Shown here: positions 1-8,054 of the stretch, piece after piece
How the letters are laid out: each line of letters begins with the position of its first letter
Position numbering within the stretch: the first letter of the stretch is position 1
Source: Vibrio splendidus
GTDB taxonomy: Bacteria; Pseudomonadota; Gammaproteobacteria; Enterobacterales; Vibrionaceae
Length of the DNA: 64,000 bases
Assembly (NCBI RefSeq): GCF_002873455.1
Contig: NZ_MCUN01000010.1
Span: 1-64,000 of the forward strand
Direction: 5' to 3'
Translations under genes and position numbers: made by a program
The notes under the pieces: model-generated
The model's input: only the letters and a program-made list of their open reading frames with translations
Told to the model about the DNA's origin: nothing
Databases searched by the model: none

Positions 1-245
1 AATTGTTAAAGAGCTTTGCTTATCGAAACTTTCTTTTTACAAAGAAACCCTTGAAAGCGGACGTGAATTCTAGCGATTTAATCTTAAGTGTCAAACACTT
101 TTTAAAATTAATTCCTCTCGAACTTTTCGTCTTACTGATTACTGCTGAAGCCTTGTGGCGTCTGCCGTGTCAGTGAGGCGGCATTATAGAGATCATCGAA
201 AACATGGCAACCCCTTTTTTGATAAAAATTCAAAAAAATTGCTTA
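1..245 (-). promoter_or_regulatory. rRNA operon promoter and boxA leader (16S lies left of the window)
   Basis: On the minus strand there is TTGCCA (205-210), a 16-bp spacer and TATAAT (183-188). A G+C-rich discriminator (GCCGCC) follows, and an A/T-rich tract resembling an UP element lies upstream (211-240). This is the architecture of a stringently controlled rRNA P1 promoter, with a start near 175-177. About 160 nt downstream, 1-20 reads GCTCTTTAACAATT on the minus strand. That is the boxA antitermination signal found just before 16S rRNA. No mature rRNA is inside the window. The rRNA identity is inferred from this combination. Confidence 0.85.
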
Positions 246-311
246 AGCGGCTACTTTTACGTCAAAACCCTCTTTCGCAGGGTAAAGCTCGTACAATCAA
301 GAGCATATAAC

Positions 312-836
312 TTAGAATTTTGCGACTAGATCTTTTGAAAATGCCTCTATATCCAGTTTGATACTCCACTTTTCACTCAACTCCACTATGTTATCTAGCG
401 ATTGCTGAACCGTTTTTATCGTCAATGTATTGTTATCTAGGTCGTATACCTGTTTTTGCGTAGTGTAATAGAAGTAAAGGATAGTTAATGCTTCTCGATC
501 GCCTTGCTCAGCTTTTGGTTGAATACGCTTGAGCTTACGATAGATTTGATTATGAATTTGTTTAAGTTTCCACACATAAAGGGCTTCTTTAAAGTAATCA
601 TGACCTTTCACACGACTCGCAATAAACGCATTCAGTGCGACTGATAAAATCACCCCGAGTACATTCAAATGGAAGTTACCTGTTGTTTCCCCAGTAACAG
701 ATCCAACTGAACCAAAAAGTTCAATCAGAATGCTACCGAATACAATGGCAAACAAGGCGAGTGACCCAACCAATGACACCAACAGCAGGTTCATCTTCTT
801 TCTATATTCTTCTTTATTAATCTTCTGTAACTTCAT
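312..836 (-). CDS. DUF3087 family inner-membrane protein
   Basis: A 174-residue protein with two predicted transmembrane helices (about residues 15-40 and 55-75). A basic segment and a mostly helical, charged cytoplasmic domain rich in Lys and Gln follow. Size, topology and the N-terminus (MKLQKINKEEYRKK) match my recollection of the DUF3087 family of marine gammaproteobacteria, whose function is unknown. The gene stands alone next to an rRNA promoter, transcribed in the same direction, and a GGAAG sequence lies 6-7 nt before the ATG. Confident as a gene, moderately confident on the family. Confidence 0.75.
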   Translation of the reverse strand: MKLQKINKEEYRKKMNLLLVSLVGSLALFAIVFGSILIELFGSVGSVTGETTGNFHLNVLGVILSVALNAFIASRVKGHDYFKEALYVWKLKQIHNQIYRKLKRIQPKAEQGDREALTILYFYYTTQKQVYDLDNNTLTIKTVQQSLDNIVELSEKWSIKLDIEAFSKDLVAKF

Positions 837-1092
837 CGACTACTTCCTTATGTAAGTCACCTAATAATTTGCGCATACTATCTATGTAAACCTTGGTTCG
901 CTTCAACCTTTACCATCTTGTAATGTGGTCACTCTCTATTTAATACGTAGAGTTATTCTGATCAGTACTATACATAACTCCATTTGACTTCATTAATAGA
1001 AAAGAGTTACATACCTCCATAATTTTGGTTATTCATCAATTCATGTTGATAAAGTCTGTTTCGCTTTATCACACACTGACAAGGTACATTTC

Positions 1093-1692
1093 ATGCGTTC
1101 ATTTGTATTACGCGCTCGCGCAGCCCCTACAGAGAGCAAACTTATCTTAGAAGGTGTTGGGCAAGACGCTCATACTGAGATTCTGGCTCATACTCTGATG
1201 AACACGATCTTCGTTGCTCAATCTCACCGAGAGAATGTCACCGTGCACCTTGTGTTAGAGAGTACTAAAGACTTTTCACGTACCATTACATTCGATTCAA
1301 ATGAGATCACCAACATTGGTGGCTTCCATGAGTCGGCATTGTTATCTGCGGTAGTAAGAGCGGTTGATGCATCTCAAGGTATGACAAAAGAACAGACACG
1401 TCAGGTTGAACCGGGCATCACTGTTCGTACTATGAGTTTTGAAAAGCTGGTTAAAGAACTGGCTGAAGACCACCAGCTGTACATGATGGATAAGAAAGGC
1501 GACTTTATCCGTGATGCAGAGATTGTGGAAAACCCATGTTTCCTTCTAACTGACCACATCCCTATGCCGAAGAAAAGCTACAACAGCTTAAAGCGTCTCG
1601 GAACAGAGAAAATCAGTTTAGGTCCGAACATGCTGTTTGCTTCTCAGTGTGTTGTATTGATCAACAATGAGCTGGACATTCGCGGGTTCTAA
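1093..1692 (+). CDS. trmY: TrmY-like SPOUT pseudouridine methyltransferase
   Basis: A 199-residue protein of the DUF358/TrmY family. Archaeal TrmY is an S-adenosylmethionine-dependent SPOUT methyltransferase that makes N1-methylpseudouridine at tRNA position 54. Bacterial members in Vibrio are annotated as putative pseudouridine methyltransferases with unproven substrates. Supporting features are the N-terminal RSFVLRARAAP strand, the central FLLTDHIPMPKK segment and the C-terminal SLGPNMLFASQCVVLINNEL, which should form the SAM-binding trefoil knot. Length is normal for the family. It is a single-gene unit with its own terminator. The bacterial target RNA is not evident from sequence. Confidence 0.85.
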   Translation: MRSFVLRARAAPTESKLILEGVGQDAHTEILAHTLMNTIFVAQSHRENVTVHLVLESTKDFSRTITFDSNEITNIGGFHESALLSAVVRAVDASQGMTKEQTRQVEPGITVRTMSFEKLVKELAEDHQLYMMDKKGDFIRDAEIVENPCFLLTDHIPMPKKSYNSLKRLGTEKISLGPNMLFASQCVVLINNELDIRGF

Positions 1693-1715
1693 TCTCCGAA
1701 CTAATAGTCTGAACA

Positions 1716-1747
1716 GAAAAAGAGCTCATTTAGTGAGCTCTTTTTTG
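1716..1747 (+). terminator. Rho-independent terminator after trmY
   Basis: AAGAGCTCA and TGAGCTCTT form a stem around a short TTTAG loop, followed by a run of T. It lies 24 nt after the trmY stop codon. Confidence 0.9.
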
Positions 1748-1794
1748 TTATCTATCTATTGGTATCAATGGTGTTATCTCGCAATCAGACCTGA

Positions 1795-2895
1795 TTAACC
1801 AAAGATGAAGCTGTATAGGAAGCCTGCACCCATCGCCATACTTAGGATAACGAATAAGAATGCTGCAATCATTTGGTTTCTGAAGATTGATTTAAGCAGA
1901 ATAACTTCTGTCAAACTTGCACCTGCACTACCAATGATCAATGCCATTACCGAACCCAACGCCATACCTTTCTGTACTAGAGCCGCACTTAGTGGGATTA
2001 CCGCTTCAGCACGAATGTACAATGGGATACCAATCACGGCTGCTACTGGAATCGCATACCACATACCTTCGCCAGCATACTGTGCAATTAGGTCTGTAGG
2101 AATAAAGCCGTAGATGAATGAACCAATCGCGATACCCATCATTAGGTAAGGGAAAACTTGTTTGAAGTCTTTCCAAGTTGAGAACCAAATTCTCATCCAA
2201 CGGCTAGGTTCTCTCTTCTCTACAATTTCCACCGTCGCGCTTCCATCCGCTGAACAGCATGAAACCATTACTTGTGGTTCTTCTTTTTTCGAATCGCAGC
2301 AAGATGTCTCTTTAGCCATTACTGGTGCAGGTTCACCACATGCACTTGTACCACATGAAGATTCTGCCTTCGCTGGCGCTACTTTCTTAGGAGCAGAATC
2401 ACCACAGTTAGTACCACAGCTTGAAGAAGAACCTGTAGATTCATACGCTTCAGGTTTTACGTAACGCTCAAAGCCAAGCTTCTCAAGTGCATAACCTGCC
2501 ACTACCGACACTGTCATTGCGACTAAGAAGTAGAACACCGCCACTTGCCAACCGAACGTAATCACGAACAAACCAATGATCACTGGATTCAATAGAGGGC
2601 TACCGAATAGGAACACCATCATTGGACCGAAACCCGCTCTTGCACGCAGCAATCCTTTTAGGAAAGGAATGGTCGAACATGAACAGAAAGGTGTAATTGC
2701 ACCCAATAGTGCTGCAACCACATAACCCTTACCATTACGTGAACTCAAGATAGATTGAATCTTTTCTGGTGTAAGGAACTCTTGAAGAATCCCAACAATG
2801 TAGCTGATCGCTAAGAAAAGGATAATTAGCTCTACTGCTAAGAAAGCGAACATATCAAGTGCGTCTTTTAGCATTGTTAACATTTCATTGCTCAT
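1795..2895 (-). CDS. SO_0444-type Cu/Zn (heavy-metal) efflux permease
   Basis: A polytopic membrane protein of the ArsP/DUF318 permease superfamily, 366 residues from the ATG at 2895. That start has a GGAG site 7 nt upstream, better than the GTG at 2946. The N-terminal half carries the signature PFCSCSTIPFLKGL and FGSPLLNPVI. The C-terminal half has the pseudo-symmetric GIPLYIRAEAVIPLS and GSAGASLTE repeats. Between them lies a long cytoplasmic loop with several Cys pairs (CGTNC, CGTSAC, SCC, SCC), a likely metal-binding region. SO_0444-type members are named as Cu/Zn efflux transporters. It is divergent from an ArsR gene, with three dyad operators between them. Confidence 0.85.
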   Translation of the reverse strand: MSNEMLTMLKDALDMFAFLAVELIILFLAISYIVGILQEFLTPEKIQSILSSRNGKGYVVAALLGAITPFCSCSTIPFLKGLLRARAGFGPMMVFLFGSPLLNPVIIGLFVITFGWQVAVFYFLVAMTVSVVAGYALEKLGFERYVKPEAYESTGSSSSCGTNCGDSAPKKVAPAKAESSCGTSACGEPAPVMAKETSCCDSKKEEPQVMVSCCSADGSATVEIVEKREPSRWMRIWFSTWKDFKQVFPYLMMGIAIGSFIYGFIPTDLIAQYAGEGMWYAIPVAAVIGIPLYIRAEAVIPLSAALVQKGMALGSVMALIIGSAGASLTEVILLKSIFRNQMIAAFLFVILSMAMGAGFLYSFIFG

Positions 2896-2951
2896 AATTA
2901 ACTCCAAACTGGATTGAAGGTCGGGCTCTATGAGAAAAGTAACCAACCCTT

Positions 2952-3109
2952 AATTTCGAATATTCTCGAATTATAGAAATAAACAGATCCAGATCAAGAG
3001 TTATTTCGATAAAAATCGAAATAATTTTCTAAAACACGGTTTTTCAATGACTTACACAGCCATCGTTTTTAAATTTGAATTCAGCATACATTTCGACTAA
3101 CATCGAAAT
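2952..3109. promoter_or_regulatory. Three ArsR-type operators in the divergent promoter region
   Basis: Three dyads share the form ATTTCGA-N6-TCGAAAT. They lie at 2952-2970 (ATTTCGA, 6 nt, TCGAATT), 3001-3024 (perfect, extended to 10-bp arms) and 3090-3109 (perfect 7-bp arms). The first is next to the permease start and the third precedes the arsR start by about 20 nt, so both transcripts could be repressed. The dyads are visible directly. Assigning them to the adjacent ArsR protein is inference. Confidence 0.8.
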
Positions 3110-3128
3110 TAAATCTTGAGGAGTTAAT

Positions 3129-3425
3129 ATGAACTTAGAAGTCGTTGCGAAAGCACTTAAAGAGTTGGGCCACCCTATTCGCCTAACTATTTATAAGAGT
3201 GTCGTTAAAGCTGGCTACCAAGGCATTGCAGTTGGCGGCCTACAAGAAGAGCTAGGTATCCCTGGTTCCACCTTGTCTCACCACATTTCAAGCCTAGCGT
3301 CGGCAGGCCTCATCAGTCAAAGACGAGAAGGAAGAACCCTATTCTGTGTAGCAGAGTATGAGTGCCTAGAAGGTGTGATTGATTTCTTACAAGACGAGTG
3401 TTGCGTAAATGAACAGTGCAACTAA
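3129..3425 (+). CDS. ArsR/SmtB-family metalloregulator
   Basis: A 98-residue winged-helix repressor. The N-terminal HPIRLTIYKSVVKAG, the recognition region IPGSTLSHHISSLASAGLIS and the wing RREGRTLFCV are all characteristic of ArsR. The C-terminus carries Cys residues (ECLEGV, then DECCVNEQCN), a plausible metal- or redox-sensing cluster. A GAGG site lies 8 nt before the ATG. The gene faces the metal-efflux permease and overlaps the following sigma-factor gene by 17 bp, so regulator and sigma factor are translationally coupled. The likely role is release of the ATTTCGA operators when metal, arsenite-like ligand or thiol stress is sensed. The ligand is not deducible. Confidence 0.88.
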   Translation: MNLEVVAKALKELGHPIRLTIYKSVVKAGYQGIAVGGLQEELGIPGSTLSHHISSLASAGLISQRREGRTLFCVAEYECLEGVIDFLQDECCVNEQCN

Positions 3426-4023
3426 TGCACCTCTGAACGGGGCACCTTTGAATAGGGCATCTTTAAACTTAGAACAGGTTTGGGCTGAGTATCAGCAAGC
3501 ATTAAAGTCATTCTTGCATTCTAAGGTAAACAACACCGCCGATGTAGACGACTTGCTTCAAGAGATCTTGATTAAGACTTATCAAAACCTAGACAAAATC
3601 CAAGATACAAGCAGCGTAAAATCGTGGCTATTCCAATTAGCCAATCACACGATCATCGACTTCTACCGTAAGCACGCTCGACAACAACGTGATAGCCAAA
3701 TTGATGCTGAAGATCTTTGGTTTACCGATTTAGACCACAATTCTGAGTTTAAGCAGAAGCTTTCGTTGTGTATTGAACCCTTTATTCAGGCGCTGCCAGA
3801 ACAAAGTTCATCGTTACTGCTTGCTGTCGACATCAAAGGCCAAAGCCAAAAAGAGATCGCAGAGGCGCAAAATGTCAGCTACTCAACCGTTAAGTCTCGT
3901 GTTCAGAAAAGTCGCGGAGATCTTAAGAACTTGTTTGAAGAGTGTTGTAACCTGTCACTTGATCAACAAGGCAATGTGATTGACTGCGAGCTCAAGCCAG
4001 ACAACGATTGCAACAACTGTTAA
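3409..4023 (+). CDS. sigZ: ECF-type RNA polymerase sigma factor, SigZ family
   Basis: A 204-residue sigma-70 family protein. Region 2 is visible around residues 35-85 (VDDLLQEILIKTYQNL, then SWLFQLANHTIIDFYRK). Region 4 is around 125-175 (ALPEQSSSLLLAVDIKG, then KEIAEAQNVSYSTVKSRVQKSR). The C-terminus bears Cys residues (EECCNLSLDQQGNVIDCEL, ending DNDCNNC), as in SigZ relatives, and may bind metal. I see no anti-sigma gene beside it. The first 20 residues are repetitive (APLNGAPLNRASLN), so a TTG near 3448 is an alternative start. Overlap with arsR suggests that metal sensing controls its synthesis. Confidence 0.8.
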   Translation: MNSATNAPLNGAPLNRASLNLEQVWAEYQQALKSFLHSKVNNTADVDDLLQEILIKTYQNLDKIQDTSSVKSWLFQLANHTIIDFYRKHARQQRDSQIDAEDLWFTDLDHNSEFKQKLSLCIEPFIQALPEQSSSLLLAVDIKGQSQKEIAEAQNVSYSTVKSRVQKSRGDLKNLFEECCNLSLDQQGNVIDCELKPDNDCNNC

Positions 4024-4041
4024 TCGTTGCATTGAAATAGA

Positions 4042-4078
4042 ACAAAGCCAGCAATTGATGCTGGCTTTGTTGTTTTTA
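4042..4078 (+). terminator. Terminator after the arsR-sigZ unit
   Basis: ACAAAGCCAGCA and TGCTGGCTTTGT form a 12-bp perfect stem with a short ATTGA loop, followed by T-rich sequence. Confidence 0.85.
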
Positions 4079-4146
4079 GAATCTACAAATCACTTTGCTT
4101 AAGCTAACCTAGTGCTTGAGCGAACCTAACACTCTGCTTCCACTTA

Positions 4147-4761
4147 CTACGCCGCTTCCGCTTTGACGACCGGTTGATAGCGCCCAGGCTTATGGTTCAT
4201 CGCTAGAATCAAGTTGGTGACTATCGCACCAAGCACAGACAATAGAACCAGTGACACGTCAACAATAAACAGTGAAAGCACTACAATCGTACAGTCTAAC
4301 GCCATCTGAACCTTGCCCGCTCGAATACCAAAACGTTCTTGTAAGAATAACGCCAAAATGTTGAAGCCACCCAAACTCATCTTATGGCGGAAGATCACCA
4401 GCATGCCGGTACCAATCAAGCCACCACCGATTAAAGCTGCATACAATGCATGAATTTCGGCAATCTGAATCACGTGATACAAATGGTCCACAGCGAACGA
4501 AACAATCGAAACCGCGATAAAGGTATTAATAGTAAAACGCCAGCCCATACGAGCAACCGACAAAATATAGAAAGGTAAGTTGAGCGCGAAGAACACTTGA
4601 CCAAAACTTAGGTCTGTTACTTTGGTAATGAAGATCGCTAGACCAGCCGTGCCTCCAGTGAGCAAACCGACTTGATTGAAAAAGATAACGCCAAGTGAAA
4701 CCAGTGCGCTACCTAAGAGCAGTGCCAGTAAGTTTTCGCGAAGATTATGATCTTTATCCAT
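4147..4761 (-). CDS. YitT family (DUF161) inner-membrane protein
   Basis: A 204-residue membrane protein with five or six predicted transmembrane segments. The first half matches DUF161/YitT: LLGSALVSLGVIFFNQVGLLTGGTAGLAI and the following helices with FALNLPFYILS. It includes the glycine-rich GGGLIGTGMLVIFRHKMSLGGFN region. The usual C-terminal soluble DUF2179 domain is absent, so this is the short form. The ATG at 4761 is chosen because AGGGAGAG lies 8 nt upstream. Function of the family is unknown. It is monocistronic and not obviously tied to its neighbours. Confidence 0.82.
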   Translation of the reverse strand: MDKDHNLRENLLALLLGSALVSLGVIFFNQVGLLTGGTAGLAIFITKVTDLSFGQVFFALNLPFYILSVARMGWRFTINTFIAVSIVSFAVDHLYHVIQIAEIHALYAALIGGGLIGTGMLVIFRHKMSLGGFNILALFLQERFGIRAGKVQMALDCTIVVLSLFIVDVSLVLLSVLGAIVTNLILAMNHKPGRYQPVVKAEAA

Positions 4762-5040
4762 GTGAATGACTCTCCCTGAATCTTTGAACATCGCGTTTCA
4801 GTAGTTTTGAAACGATTTACGCCCAAATTTACGATGTTTGACAGATAAGTCGAGTAAACAAGCAATGTTGTTTAGTGATTAGTTTGTATATTAGTTTTTA
4901 CAGTTTTGTGAATTCTTCAATTAAACAGATAGTTAAAAACCTGTAACTAGGCTTTCATTATTAACTGCATACTTCTATCCCGGAATGAGTGAGCTTCGAG
5001 TTTTCCTATTTATTGACCACGTTTCGCCCTAATTCTAACG

Positions 5041-5397
5041 ATGCATAAATCTATGCATAAATCTATGCATAAAACGCATAGACTAAATCACAAATGGTCA
5101 TTTGATACATATCTTACTCGTCACTATGATGCGCGACTTCTTACAACATTGAGCGCATGTAAACACCTTATGTTTTCACAATCTCTTTTTGCCCAACTGG
5201 CCAGAATGACGCTATTCCTCGTCATTAGTTTGGTTATTGTGCATCACAGTCAGCCATTGATTGATCTCTTGGCTCAGCATGCCGTGAGCAGTGGATGCCA
5301 CCAAAAGTCAGCGCATGAACATTCTGGGCACGAGCATCACCATGATATGACAGACCAACACATGTCAGCGCAAAACCACTCACATCACCACCATTAA
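5041..5397 (+). CDS. His-rich small membrane protein with repeated start region
   Basis: A 118-residue ORF whose beginning is a 12-bp tandem repeat giving MHKSMHKSMHK. A basic stretch follows, then one hydrophobic helix (about residues 55-75, MTLFLVISLVIVHH), then a tail very rich in His (SGHEHHHDM, ending NHSHHHH) that could bind metal. It ends 15 bp before the MFS transporter gene, so the two are probably co-transcribed. No good ribosome-binding site precedes the first ATG. Internal starts at 5171 or 5207 would still keep the helix and His tail. I do not recognise the family. Confidence 0.55.
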   Translation: MHKSMHKSMHKTHRLNHKWSFDTYLTRHYDARLLTTLSACKHLMFSQSLFAQLARMTLFLVISLVIVHHSQPLIDLLAQHAVSSGCHQKSAHEHSGHEHHHDMTDQHMSAQNHSHHHH

Positions 5398-5412
5398 TTT
5401 AAGAGTATTAGA

Positions 5413-6618
5413 ATGAGCATTTTCCGTTTTCCTTTACTGGTATGGCTTGGGATCGGCACACTTATTATCAGTCTAGGGATCAGACAATCATTCGGCATTT
5501 TCATGATGCCAATTTCAGAGCATTTCGGCACGGGTCGCGAGTTTTTCAGCTTCGCGATTGCGCTACAAAACCTATTGTTTGGCGTGTTCCAACCTTTTGT
5601 TGGTATGGCTGCTGACAAATGGGGAGCAAGACGCATCATTATCGCTGGCGCATGTGCTTATGGTTTGGGTTTACTTCTTACCTCAATTTCTACCGAATCA
5701 AGCATGCTTTACGTTTCATTAGGCGCGTTAGTTGGTCTTGGGTTGAGTGCGACGAGCTATGTGATCGTGTTAGGTGCCGTAGCAAAAGCAGTACCTGCAG
5801 AGCACGCAGCTAAGGCATTTGGTTTAACCACAGCAGCAGGCTCGTTTGGCATGTTCGCTGTGATTCCAGGCGCCCAATACATGTTGAACGAATTCGATTG
5901 GCAGAGTGCGATGCAAGTCTTTGGCGTGCTTTGTTGTTTCATGATCTCATTTGCGCTGTTTATGCGAGCGCCGAAGTCGGCAGCCAATAAACAGATTGAA
6001 GACAACCAGACACTAAAAGAAGCGCTGTCTGAAGCATTTGCGAACAAAAGTTATTGGTTAATTCACGCAGGCTTTTTCGTGTGTGGCTTCCATGTCATGT
6101 TCATTGCAACGCACTTACCAAGCTACTTAGCAGACAAAGATTTGCCTGCGAGCAGCGCTGCTATGGCTCTGGCTTACGTTGGCATCTTCAACATCTTCGG
6201 GTCTTACTTCTGGGGAGTGATGGGCGACAAGTTCAGCAAACGCCACGTTATGTCGGCACTGTACTTAGTTCGTACTGTAGTTATTGGTGCGTTTGTGACT
6301 CTTCCGGTAACTGAATCAACGGCTGCTATCTTTGGTGCGGCGATTGGTTTCTGTTGGTTAGGAACTGTACCACTCACCTCTGGACTAGTTCGTCAGATCT
6401 TCGGTGCGCGTTACCTATCTACTCTGTACGGTTTGGTTTTCTTTACTCACCAAGTGGGTAGTTTCTTAGGCGCTTGGGTTGGTGGTCGTATTTACGATTA
6501 CTACGGATCTTACGAGCCAATCTGGTGGTCAACAGTGATACTGGCATTTGCGGCTGCGCTTATCCATTTACCAATTAATGACAAACCTATTGAACGCCTG
6601 AAATTGGCAATGGCTTAA
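5413..6618 (+). CDS. MFS transporter, monocarboxylate/oxalate-formate type
   Basis: A 401-residue protein with 12 predicted transmembrane helices, typical of the major facilitator superfamily. Visible marks are the N-terminal SLGIRQSFGIFMMPISEHFG, which resembles oxalate:formate and monocarboxylate transporters, the loop 2-3 motif GMAADKWGARRII, and the second-half motif WGVMGDKFSKRHVM. A central cytoplasmic loop separates the halves near residue 190-205. The substrate is not determinable from sequence. The 15-bp gap from the His-rich gene suggests a shared transcript, which would fit a metal- or organic-acid-linked role, but this is inference. Confidence 0.85.
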   Translation: MSIFRFPLLVWLGIGTLIISLGIRQSFGIFMMPISEHFGTGREFFSFAIALQNLLFGVFQPFVGMAADKWGARRIIIAGACAYGLGLLLTSISTESSMLYVSLGALVGLGLSATSYVIVLGAVAKAVPAEHAAKAFGLTTAAGSFGMFAVIPGAQYMLNEFDWQSAMQVFGVLCCFMISFALFMRAPKSAANKQIEDNQTLKEALSEAFANKSYWLIHAGFFVCGFHVMFIATHLPSYLADKDLPASSAAMALAYVGIFNIFGSYFWGVMGDKFSKRHVMSALYLVRTVVIGAFVTLPVTESTAAIFGAAIGFCWLGTVPLTSGLVRQIFGARYLSTLYGLVFFTHQVGSFLGAWVGGRIYDYYGSYEPIWWSTVILAFAAALIHLPINDKPIERLKLAMA

Positions 6619-6666
6619 CGTTTAACGCTGACTCCCCCATCAGCTAAAAACCAACAGTCATTCCAA

Positions 6667-6720
6667 TAAAGAGAGTGAGTATTGAAGGATAACATCCTAA
6701 GGTATTCGCTCTCTTTTTCG
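6667..6720 (+). terminator. Terminator after the MFS gene
   Basis: A long stem pairs AGAGAGTGAGTA with the downstream TATTCGCTCTCT, including a few mismatches, and is followed by TTTTTC. Confidence 0.75.
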
Positions 6721-6843
6721 TTGCCCGTTATATCGACAATAATAAAGGTCGATATTTGCATAAACCTCACTGAATAATAAGACTATTCTTTTCGTTTTAA
6801 TTTATAGTATTCGTTAGCTCCTTTAAAATTAACCCGCAGGCTT

Positions 6844-7569
6844 ATGGAATACCTAAATCAGACAGTACTTATCGCGATGGCACTCATTTTTGTCGGCTCG
6901 TTTGTGCAAACCGCAATCGGCTTTGGCTTGGCTATTGTGGCAGCCCCACTGTTGTTTTTAGTCTCACCTGATTACGTACCCGCGCCTATCTGTCTCGTTG
7001 GCCTGTTCATTTCTATATTCAATGCGTTTAAACACCGAGCAAACATTTCTATCGGCGGATTAAAAATTGCACTGCTTGGCCGTATTCCAGGTTCAATTGC
7101 AGGCGGAGCCTTGCTGGTAATGGTTTCAACGAGCGTGCTGTCACTATGGTTAGGCTTATTGGTGGTATTTGCCGTGATTGTTAGCCTACTGCCATTCAGA
7201 CTCGAACCAACCCCAACTAAGATGGGTATTGCGGGGTTCTTCTCAGGATTCTTTGGCACCAGTTCCGGTATTGGTGGCCCTCCGATGGCGCTACTACTGC
7301 AGCATCAAGATGCAAATCAACTACGTGGTAACTTGTCTGCCTTTTTCGTGTTTAGTTCGATCATTTCATTGATTGTGCAAATCCCAATTGGCTTCTTCAC
7401 GATGCACCATTTGATCATCACAATCCCGTTGCTTCCTGCGGCTTGGTTGGGTTACAAAGTGGCATTGCTGACGACGCAAAGCATCCCTAAGGAGAAAATA
7501 CGCATCGGTTCTTTACTGCTATGTTCTATCAGTGGCTTTACTGCTATCTGGCAAGGCTTAGCTGGCTAG
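6844..7569 (+). CDS. TauE/SafE family sulfite/organosulfonate exporter-like permease
   Basis: A 241-residue membrane protein with about eight transmembrane helices. It has the two TauE/SafE repeats: GSFVQTAIGFGLAIVAAPLL near the N-terminus and GFFSGFFGTSSGIGGPPMAL in the middle. Members export sulfite, sulfoacetate or related anions, or act as uncharacterised anion permeases; the substrate is not deducible. The ATG directly follows a CAGGCTT sequence. The gene has its own upstream region after the MFS terminator. A YjbR gene follows 67 bp downstream and could be co-transcribed. Confidence 0.88.
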   Translation: MEYLNQTVLIAMALIFVGSFVQTAIGFGLAIVAAPLLFLVSPDYVPAPICLVGLFISIFNAFKHRANISIGGLKIALLGRIPGSIAGGALLVMVSTSVLSLWLGLLVVFAVIVSLLPFRLEPTPTKMGIAGFFSGFFGTSSGIGGPPMALLLQHQDANQLRGNLSAFFVFSSIISLIVQIPIGFFTMHHLIITIPLLPAAWLGYKVALLTTQSIPKEKIRIGSLLLCSISGFTAIWQGLAG

Positions 7570-7636
7570 TTCATAGCGGGACCGTATAAAGAAGCAAACA
7601 ACAGAGCCAACACTAAACTATTGAAAAGGACGTTCT

Positions 7637-7999
7637 ATGACATACGACGAATTCAATGCATTCTGCCAGTCACAACCTGCAACCAGTTATGTGATGCAGT
7701 GGAATAACTCTCACGTCTGGAAAGTGGGTGGCAAGGTGTTTGCGATAGGTGGTTGGGGACCAAATGACGAGCCTGCGTTTATCTTCAAGGCATCCAATCA
7801 GAATTTTGATTTCCTGAAAGAAGAGTCAGGCTATAAACCTGCTCCCTACTTTGCTTCGCGCGGAATGAAGTGGATTCAGCTTTTTGAAAGCACATCAGAA
7901 AGAGATGAGGAGCTGAAGTATTACCTCACTGAATCACACCGAATTGTATCTTTAGGGCTAACCAAGAAGAAACAAGCAGAACTCGGACTCAATCAATAA
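7637..7999 (+). CDS. MmcQ/YjbR family protein
   Basis: A 120-residue protein of the MmcQ/YjbR (CyaY-like fold) family. It shows the typical N-terminal MTYDEFNAFCQSQPATSYVMQW, the strand VWKVGGKVFAIGG and the C-terminal SRGMKWIQLFESTSERDEELKYYLTESHRIVSLGLTKKK. Family members are small, sometimes called DNA-binding proteins because of their fold, and their role is not established. An AAAGGA site lies 8 nt before the ATG. The length is normal and the gene appears intact. Confidence 0.85.
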   Translation: MTYDEFNAFCQSQPATSYVMQWNNSHVWKVGGKVFAIGGWGPNDEPAFIFKASNQNFDFLKEESGYKPAPYFASRGMKWIQLFESTSERDEELKYYLTESHRIVSLGLTKKKQAELGLNQ

Positions 8000-8054
8000 C
8001 GTTTGTCACGTATTGCGACTCTGAGCCCTAGTTTTTTGTAGTGAGGAACAATGA

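Noticed and set aside
1805..2464. Plus-strand frames opposite the efflux permease
   Set aside because: Antisense shadows of a well-supported membrane-protein gene, with no ribosome-binding sites or domains.
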